NCBI RefSeq assembly: GCF_024614185.1
Contig: NZ_JAHTLF010000008.1
Span: forward strand, 186,001-250,000
Source of the DNA: Nocardioides carbamazepini
Lineage (GTDB): Bacteria > Actinomycetota > Actinomycetes > Propionibacteriales > Nocardioidaceae
DNA: 64,000 nt
Direction of reading: 5' to 3'
The position numbers were made by a program, and so were the translations under genes. The notes below the pieces were generated by a model that searched no databases, was not told the DNA's origin, and saw nothing but the letters and a program-made list of their open reading frames with translations. Shown here piece by piece: positions 59,030-64,000 of this stretch (positions are counted from its first letter, which is position 1; each line of letters opens with the position of its first letter).

Positions 59030-60364
59030 TCAGGCACTCAGACCGGCCGACCGGGCCCGGCGGCGCTGGGCCAGGGCACGGGCGGCGCCCGGCTCGCGCC
59101 GGGCGAAGCCGATGACCAGCCCCAGGGCGGCCAGCGTCGGGAGCAGGCTCGAGCCGCCGTACGACACCAGGGGCAGGGGGATGCCGATGACGGGGAGCAG
59201 CGCGAGCACCATGCCGACGTTGATGATCATCTGGCCGAGCAGCCACACCACGATGCCGAAGGTGCAGTAGCGCACGAACGGCTGCTTGGTCTCCCGGGCG
59301 ACCCGGATGCCGGCATAGGCGAGGACGAGGAACAGGCCGATCACGAGCAGGGTGCCCAGCAGACCGAGCTCCTCGCCGAGGACGGCGAAGATGAAGTCCG
59401 TGTGCGCCTCGGGCAGCTGGCCCCACTTCTGCTGGCTCGCGCCGATGCCCTCGCCGAGCACGCCCCCGCTGGCCATGGCGTAGAGGCCGTGGGCCGGCTG
59501 CCAGCCGGTGCCGTGATAGTCCTTGAACGGATCCGCGAAGGTGGCGATGCGCGCCAGTCGGGTGGGCGAGGTCGCGGCCAGGGCCAGCGCCGCGACGCTC
59601 ACCACGGCGAACACCAGGCCGAACAGCCGCCCCGGCGCCCCGACGACCCACAGCATCGCGACGAGCAGGGCGAAGAAGATGAGGGCTGTGCCGAGGTCCT
59701 TGCCGACCACGACGAGGCCGGTGGCGAGCACCATGCCGGGCACGACCGGCACCAGCATCTGGTGGAGGCTGCCGAGCCGGCGCTCCTTGTTGGCGTAGAT
59801 GTGACCGGCCCAGATGATCAGGGAGAGCTTGGCGATCTCGGACGGCTGGATCTGGATCGGTCCGAGCACCAGCCAGTTGGTGTTGCCGTTGACCTCGCGC
59901 CCGGCGAACGCGGTGACGATGAGCAGGGCGAGCGAGATGGAGAAGGCGGGGTAGGCCAGGCCACGCACCCACCTGACCGACACCCGCGAGGCGATGAAGG
60001 CGCAGGGCACGCCGATCACGACCCACATCAGCTGACGCCGCACGATCGTGTAGGAGTCGCCGGTCTCGCGGTAGGCCCGCACGCTCGAGGCGCTGAGCAC
60101 CATGATCAGGCCGATGACGAGCAGGAGCGCCGTCGCGCCGAGGAGCAGGTAGTAGGTCGTCAGCGGGCGGTCGAGCGCGTCCTTGAGAGCGCTGAGCCAG
60201 CCCGGCCGTCGGGTCCGGGCACGGAGGCCGAAGCGGATGCGCTCGGGCCTGGTCGTCTCAGGATCGGCGGTGGTGATGTCGCCCCCCTCGCTCCTGCTGT
60301 GCTGCTGGTCAGCCCCTGACGTGGTCCTGCACCGCCGTGGCGAAGGCGTCGCCCCGCGCGGCAT
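59030..60364 (-). CDS. ftsW: FtsW peptidoglycan glycosyltransferase
   Basis: This SEDS-family protein has ten membrane segments and polymerises septal glycan from lipid II. Signatures are LGPIQIQPSEIAKLSLI, GKDLGTALIFFALL (catalytic Asp context), HTDFIFAVLGEELGLLG and LPLVSYGGSS. The start is uncertain: no ATG/GTG/TTG lies between the murD stop and ATG 60364, so the annotation uses 60364 (444 residues) with 56 nt overlap with murD; GTG 60418 is longer. The N-terminal 50 residues are charged. Confidence 0.92.
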   Translation of the reverse strand: MPRGATPSPRRCRTTSGADQQHSRSEGGDITTADPETTRPERIRFGLRARTRRPGWLSALKDALDRPLTTYYLLLGATALLLVIGLIMVLSASSVRAYRETGDSYTIVRRQLMWVVIGVPCAFIASRVSVRWVRGLAYPAFSISLALLIVTAFAGREVNGNTNWLVLGPIQIQPSEIAKLSLIIWAGHIYANKERRLGSLHQMLVPVVPGMVLATGLVVVGKDLGTALIFFALLVAMLWVVGAPGRLFGLVFAVVSVAALALAATSPTRLARIATFADPFKDYHGTGWQPAHGLYAMASGGVLGEGIGASQQKWGQLPEAHTDFIFAVLGEELGLLGTLLVIGLFLVLAYAGIRVARETKQPFVRYCTFGIVVWLLGQMIINVGMVLALLPVIGIPLPLVSYGGSSLLPTLAALGLVIGFARREPGAARALAQRRRARSAGLSA

Positions 60365-61796
60365 AGTCGGTGAACTGGTCCATGGACGCGCATCCCGGCG
60401 CCAGCAGGACGGTGTCACCCGGTTGGGCGGCCTCGGCTGCGGCGGCGACGACGCGCCTCATCAGATCGAGCTCTCCGACGGGTCCAGTCTCGGGTGTCTC
60501 CACCTCGATCACGGGCACATCGGGTGCGTGTCGCGAAAGCGCCTGCGCGATCACCGCGCGGTCACGGCCGATGAGCACCGCGGCGCGCAGGCGGGACCCG
60601 GCCGAGCGGACCAGGTCCTCGAAGGCCGCGCCCTTGGCGAGGCCGCCGGCCACCCACACGACCGGCTCGAAGGCGGCCAGCGAGGAGGCGGCCGCGTGCG
60701 GATTGGTGGCCTTGGAGTCGTCGACCCAGGTGACGTTGTCGTGGTCGGCGACGACGGCGATCCGGTGGCCGTCGGGGCGGAAGGACCGCAGCCCGTCGCG
60801 TACGGCGGCCTGGCTGATGCCGTGCGCCCGCGCGAGCGCCGCGGCGGCGAGGGCGTTGGCCACGAAGTGCGGCGCCGTGGAGGCGAGATCCCCGAGGGTG
60901 CACAGCTCGGCGGCGCTGGTGGAGCGCTCCTCGATGAAGGCCCGGTCGACGAGGATGTCCTCGACCACACCGAGCATCCCCACACCGGGCGTGCCGAGGG
61001 TGAACCCGATCGCCCGGGCCCCCTCCACGACGTCGGCCTCGCGGACCAGCCGCTCCGTGGTGGGATCGGCCGCGTTGTAGACGCAGGCCCGCGCGACGCC
61101 CTGGTAGATCCGGCCCTTGTCGCGGGCGTAGTCGTCCATGCCCGTAGGCCCGGCGTACCAGTCGAGGTGGTCCTCGGCGACGTTGAGCACCGCGGCGCTC
61201 TCGGCGGCCATCGTCTCGGTGTAGTGCAGCTGGAAGCTCGAGAGCTCGACGGCGATGACGTCGTACGGCTCGGGGTCCATGACCGCCTCGGTCAGCGGCA
61301 GGCCGACGTTGCCGGCCGCGACGCTGCGCAGCCCGGCCGCGCGCAGGATGCTGTCGAGCATCTGGACCGTGGTGGTCTTGCCGTTGGTGCCGGTGACGCA
61401 CAGCCAGGGCGCCGGGCTCTCCGGGTCGCGCAGCCGCCAGGCCAGCTCGACCTCGCCCCAGACCGGGATCCCGCGCTCCCGGGCGGCGGCGATGATCGGC
61501 GCGTCGGGGCGGAACCCGGGCGACACGACGAGGACGTCGACCCCCTCGGGCAGGGTCGCGGTCGCACCCTCGTGGACCTCGATCCGCGCGCCGAGGACCT
61601 CGAGCAGCTCGGCGCGCTCGAGGATCCTCGGGCTCACGGACTCGGCGACGGCGTGCACGGACGCGCCGAGGTGGAGCAGGTTGTCGACGGCCGCTGCGCC
61701 GCTGGTGCCGAACCCGGCGACCACGGCCCGGACGCCCTCCCAGGAGTCGGTGCGACCGAGGGTGGTGGCGTCGGGGCGGTCGGGACCTGAGCTCAC
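60309..61796 (-). CDS. murD: UDP-N-acetylmuramoylalanine--D-glutamate ligase
   Basis: This 495-residue ligase adds D-glutamate to UDP-MurNAc-Ala. The N-terminal Rossmann part is RAVVAGFGTSGAAAVDNLL, the ATP site VTGTNGKTTTVQML is near residue 125, and LNVAEDHLDWYAG and NVTWVDDSKATNPHA are family motifs. GTG 61796 overlaps the mraY stop by 4 nt and is favoured over ATG 61811. The C-terminal LLAPGCASMDQFTDYAARGDAF is normal. Confidence 0.96.
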   Translation of the reverse strand: MSSGPDRPDATTLGRTDSWEGVRAVVAGFGTSGAAAVDNLLHLGASVHAVAESVSPRILERAELLEVLGARIEVHEGATATLPEGVDVLVVSPGFRPDAPIIAAARERGIPVWGEVELAWRLRDPESPAPWLCVTGTNGKTTTVQMLDSILRAAGLRSVAAGNVGLPLTEAVMDPEPYDVIAVELSSFQLHYTETMAAESAAVLNVAEDHLDWYAGPTGMDDYARDKGRIYQGVARACVYNAADPTTERLVREADVVEGARAIGFTLGTPGVGMLGVVEDILVDRAFIEERSTSAAELCTLGDLASTAPHFVANALAAAALARAHGISQAAVRDGLRSFRPDGHRIAVVADHDNVTWVDDSKATNPHAAASSLAAFEPVVWVAGGLAKGAAFEDLVRSAGSRLRAAVLIGRDRAVIAQALSRHAPDVPVIEVETPETGPVGELDLMRRVVAAAAEAAQPGDTVLLAPGCASMDQFTDYAARGDAFATAVQDHVRG

Positions 61797-62863
61797 AGAC
61801 GGGAGACCCATTCGGCGTAGAAGATGCCGAGGCCGGTGGCGACGAAGAGTCCGGTGATGATCCAGAACCGGATCACGACCGTGACCTGCTCCCAGCCGAG
61901 CATCTCGAAGTGGTGGTGGATCGGCGCCATCCGGAAGATCCGCCGGCCCTTGGTCAGCTTGAAGAACCCGACCTGCATCATCACCGACACCGTCTCGAGG
62001 ACGAAGAGACCGCCGAGGATGACCAGCAGCAGCTCGGTGCGGGTCAGGATCGCGAAGCCGGCCAGCGCGCTGCCCAGCGCGAGCGAGCCGGTGTCGCCCA
62101 TGAAGATCTTGGCGGGCGAGGCGTTCCACCACAGGAAGCCGAAGCAGGCGCCGGTGATCGCCGCCGCGATGATCGCCAGGTCGAGCGGGTCCCGGACGTT
62201 GTAGCAGGTCGCGCTCGGCTCCTCCTGGCAGAACTGGTTGCTCTGCCAGATGTTGACCAGCGTGTAGGCCCCGAACACCATCACCGAGGCGCCGGCCGCG
62301 AGGCCGTCGAGGCCGTCGGTGAGGTTGACGGCGTTGCTGAAGCCCGCGACGAACAGCCAGATCAGCAGGATCGCGAGGATCGTCGGCAGCACGAACCAGT
62401 CGAGCTCGCGCAGGAAGGAGACCTTCTCGCTCGCGGGCGTGCGGCCGTGCTCGTCCTCGAGCCACGGCGAGAGCGCCAGCCAGCCGAAGACCAGGGCGAT
62501 CAGCGTCTGGCCGGCCATCTTGGCCTTGCTGCGCAGGCCGAGGCTGCGCTGCTTGTAGATCTTGATGAAGTCATCGAGGAAGCCGACCAGGCCCATCCCG
62601 ACGAACAGGAAGAGCAGCAGCATCGCCGAGGCGCTCGGTGGGGTCAGCGTGATCAGCTTGGCCGCGAAGTAGCCGACGACCGCCGCCAGGATGATGACGA
62701 CGCCGCCCATGGTGGGCGTGCCGCGCTTGGTGTGGTGGCTGGTCGGGCCGTCCTCGCGGATCTCCTGGCCGTAGCCCAGCTTGGTGAACGCAGTGATCGC
62801 GACCCGGGTGCCGAGCAACGAGATCAACAGGGCGATGCCACCGCCGAGCAGGATCGCTCTCAC
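61793..62863 (-). CDS. mraY: Phospho-MurNAc-pentapeptide translocase MraY
   Basis: This 356-residue membrane enzyme makes lipid I from UDP-MurNAc-pentapeptide and undecaprenyl phosphate. About ten helices are seen. GTPTMGG near residue 50, LDDFIKIYKQRSLGL, NLTDGLDGLAAG, FMGDTGSLALG and PIHHHFEMLGW contain the catalytic Asp and His residues. The GTG at 62863 overlaps the murF stop by 4 nt. It has normal length. Confidence 0.98.
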   Translation of the reverse strand: MRAILLGGGIALLISLLGTRVAITAFTKLGYGQEIREDGPTSHHTKRGTPTMGGVVIILAAVVGYFAAKLITLTPPSASAMLLLFLFVGMGLVGFLDDFIKIYKQRSLGLRSKAKMAGQTLIALVFGWLALSPWLEDEHGRTPASEKVSFLRELDWFVLPTILAILLIWLFVAGFSNAVNLTDGLDGLAAGASVMVFGAYTLVNIWQSNQFCQEEPSATCYNVRDPLDLAIIAAAITGACFGFLWWNASPAKIFMGDTGSLALGSALAGFAILTRTELLLVILGGLFVLETVSVMMQVGFFKLTKGRRIFRMAPIHHHFEMLGWEQVTVVIRFWIITGLFVATGLGIFYAEWVSRL

Positions 62864-64000
62864 GCCGTCGTCTCCTCGGTGCTACTCGTCACGCTGCTCG
62901 TCAAGATCGCCTCTGCCACGACTTCCAAGGCGACGCCGCGCGACGCCTTGACGAGGACGACGTCCTCCGCCCCGGCATTCTGCCGCACCCAGGCCGCCGC
63001 CTCCTCGCGCCCCGCCGTGACGATCACCTCACCGGTGCCGTGCGCCGCTCCCTCAGCGATGCCGCGGGCCGCGTCTGCGACCACGACCACGACGTCGACG
63101 CCCAGCTCGGCGGCGGCCTGGCCGACGGCGTGGTGGGCGGCGGTGTGCTCGTCGCCGAGCTCGCGCATCTCCCCCAGAACGGCGATGGTGCGCCGCGGCC
63201 GGCTCGGGTCACCGCGACCGATCGCCACCAGCGCCTCCAGCGCCGCGCGCATCGAGTCGGGGTTGGCGTTGTAGGCGTCGTTGACGACGACCAGGCCGTC
63301 GGCACGCTCGCCGATCTCCATCCGCCACCGCGAGGCCGACTCCGCCCCACTCAGAGCGCGCGCCACGTCGGCGAGCGGGAAACCGGCCGCGGTGGCCATG
63401 GCCGCCGCGGCGACGGCATTGTGGATCTGGTGCGGGCCCGCCTGGCGCAGCTGCACCGGATGCTGCTGGCGGTCGGCGGCCGGCCGGCTGTGCTCGAGGA
63501 GGAGGGCCGGTCGGCCGAGCGCGTCGAGGCGGACGTCGCGCCAGCGCAGGTCGCCGGCCTCCCCGAAGGTGACCACCCGGGCCCGGGTCCGCGGCGCCAT
63601 TGCGGCCACGAGGCCGTCGTCGGCGTTGAGCACGGCGGTGCCCTCGGCCGGGAGCGCCTCGATGAGCTCGCCCTTGGCGCGGGCGATCTGCTCACGACCG
63701 CCGAACTCGCCGACGTGGGCGGTCCCGACGTTGAGCACGGCCGCTATCGACGGGGGCGCGATGTCGCACAGGTAGGAGATGTGGCCGACCCCGCGGGCGC
63801 CCATCTCGACGACGAGGAAGCGGGTGCCGGCGTCGGCGCGGAGCACGGTGAGGGGGACGCCGAGCTCGTTGTTGTTGTTGGCGGCGGTCGCGACGACCGC
63901 GCCCTCGCCGGCGAGGGCGCGGAGCACGGCGGCGAGGTAGTCCTTGGTGCCGGTCTTGCCCTGCGAGCCCGTCATCGCCAGCACCGTGGTGTCGAGCCGG
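62860..64000 (-). CDS. murF: UDP-MurNAc-tripeptide--D-alanyl-D-alanine ligase MurF (partial)
   Basis: Only the C-terminal 380 residues are in the window; about 90-110 N-terminal residues lie beyond the right edge. The enzyme adds D-Ala-D-Ala to complete the UDP-MurNAc-pentapeptide. Motifs are the ATP site MTGSQGKTGTKDYL, NNNNELGVPLTVL, EMGARGVGHI, NVGTAHVGEFG and NDAYNANPDSM. The frame continues open to the edge as RLDTTVLAMTG. Its stop overlaps mraY by 4 nt. Confidence 0.96.
   Translation of the reverse strand, partial: RLDTTVLAMTGSQGKTGTKDYLAAVLRALAGEGAVVATAANNNNELGVPLTVLRADAGTRFLVVEMGARGVGHISYLCDIAPPSIAAVLNVGTAHVGEFGGREQIARAKGELIEALPAEGTAVLNADDGLVAAMAPRTRARVVTFGEAGDLRWRDVRLDALGRPALLLEHSRPAADRQQHPVQLRQAGPHQIHNAVAAAAMATAAGFPLADVARALSGAESASRWRMEIGERADGLVVVNDAYNANPDSMRAALEALVAIGRGDPSRPRRTIAVLGEMRELGDEHTAAHHAVGQAAAELGVDVVVVVADAARGIAEGAAHGTGEVIVTAGREEAAAWVRQNAGAEDVVLVKASRGVALEVVAEAILTSSVTSSTEETTA

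Overview
The window is high-G+C, dense chromosomal DNA from an actinobacterium, most likely a member of Nocardioidaceae (Nocardioides-like). The support is an actinobacterial murF-mraY-murD-ftsW-murG-murC-ftsQ-ftsZ-pgeF-yggS-sepF-yggT-divIVA block, a PdtaR-type ANTAR regulator, a PriA-type HisA with no trpF in view, a DUF222/HNH (13E12-type) gene, many GTG starts and 4-nt ATGA/GTGA stop-start overlaps. Genus is inference; no rRNA is present. Almost all housekeeping genes lie on the minus strand, so operons read right to left.

Right to left: (1) 64.0-49.5 kb, cell wall and division: murF (cut by the window edge), mraY, murD, ftsW, murG, murC, ftsQ; a plus-strand PAP2 membrane gene sits between ftsQ and ftsZ; then ftsZ, pgeF, yggS, sepF, a 157-bp tandem repeat, yggT and wag31/divIVA with an intrinsic terminator. 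(2) 49.5-42.3 kb: a DksA/TraR zinc-finger protein with a long Lys/Ala/Pro histone-H1-like tail, lspA, an RluD-type pseudouridine synthase, a GNAT acetyltransferase, dnaE and a small membrane protein, convergent with ybaK and a Lon-substrate-domain gene. (3) 41.1-34.9 kb: a DUF4258/DUF2283 pair and the histidine operon hisD-C-B-H-A-F plus an unknown gene.

(4) 34.9-20.9 kb is an accessory stretch separating hisF from hisI: a 59-aa lipoprotein not previously listed as an ORF, a DUF222/HNH gene, a MmcQ-like gene, a flavin oxidoreductase with two GH13 alpha-glucan/trehalose-type enzymes, a heterodimeric-type ABC exporter pair and a secreted protein with ten fibronectin III repeats. (5) 20.8-13.9 kb: hisI, a Trp-associated membrane protein, two small membrane genes, trpC-trpB-trpA, an SCO1-type copper chaperone and lgt. 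trpE, usually found between hisI and the Trp-associated membrane gene, is missing here. (6) 13.8-6.2 kb: glutamate synthase gltB-gltD and pyruvate kinase. (7) 6.2-5.3 kb: a 122-bp inverted-repeat element, a truncated HTH/LAGLIDADG-like gene and tRNA-Leu(CAA). (8) 5.2 kb to the left edge: pdtaR and a branched-chain amino acid ABC transporter livK-H-M-G-F (livF cut by the edge).

No CRISPR array, prophage, IS transposase or rRNA was seen. The most unusual items are the inverted-repeat element next to tRNA-Leu, the H1-tail/DksA fusion, the antisense PAP2 gene between ftsQ and ftsZ, the 157-bp repeat beside sepF, and the accessory insertion that splits the his-trp supercluster.
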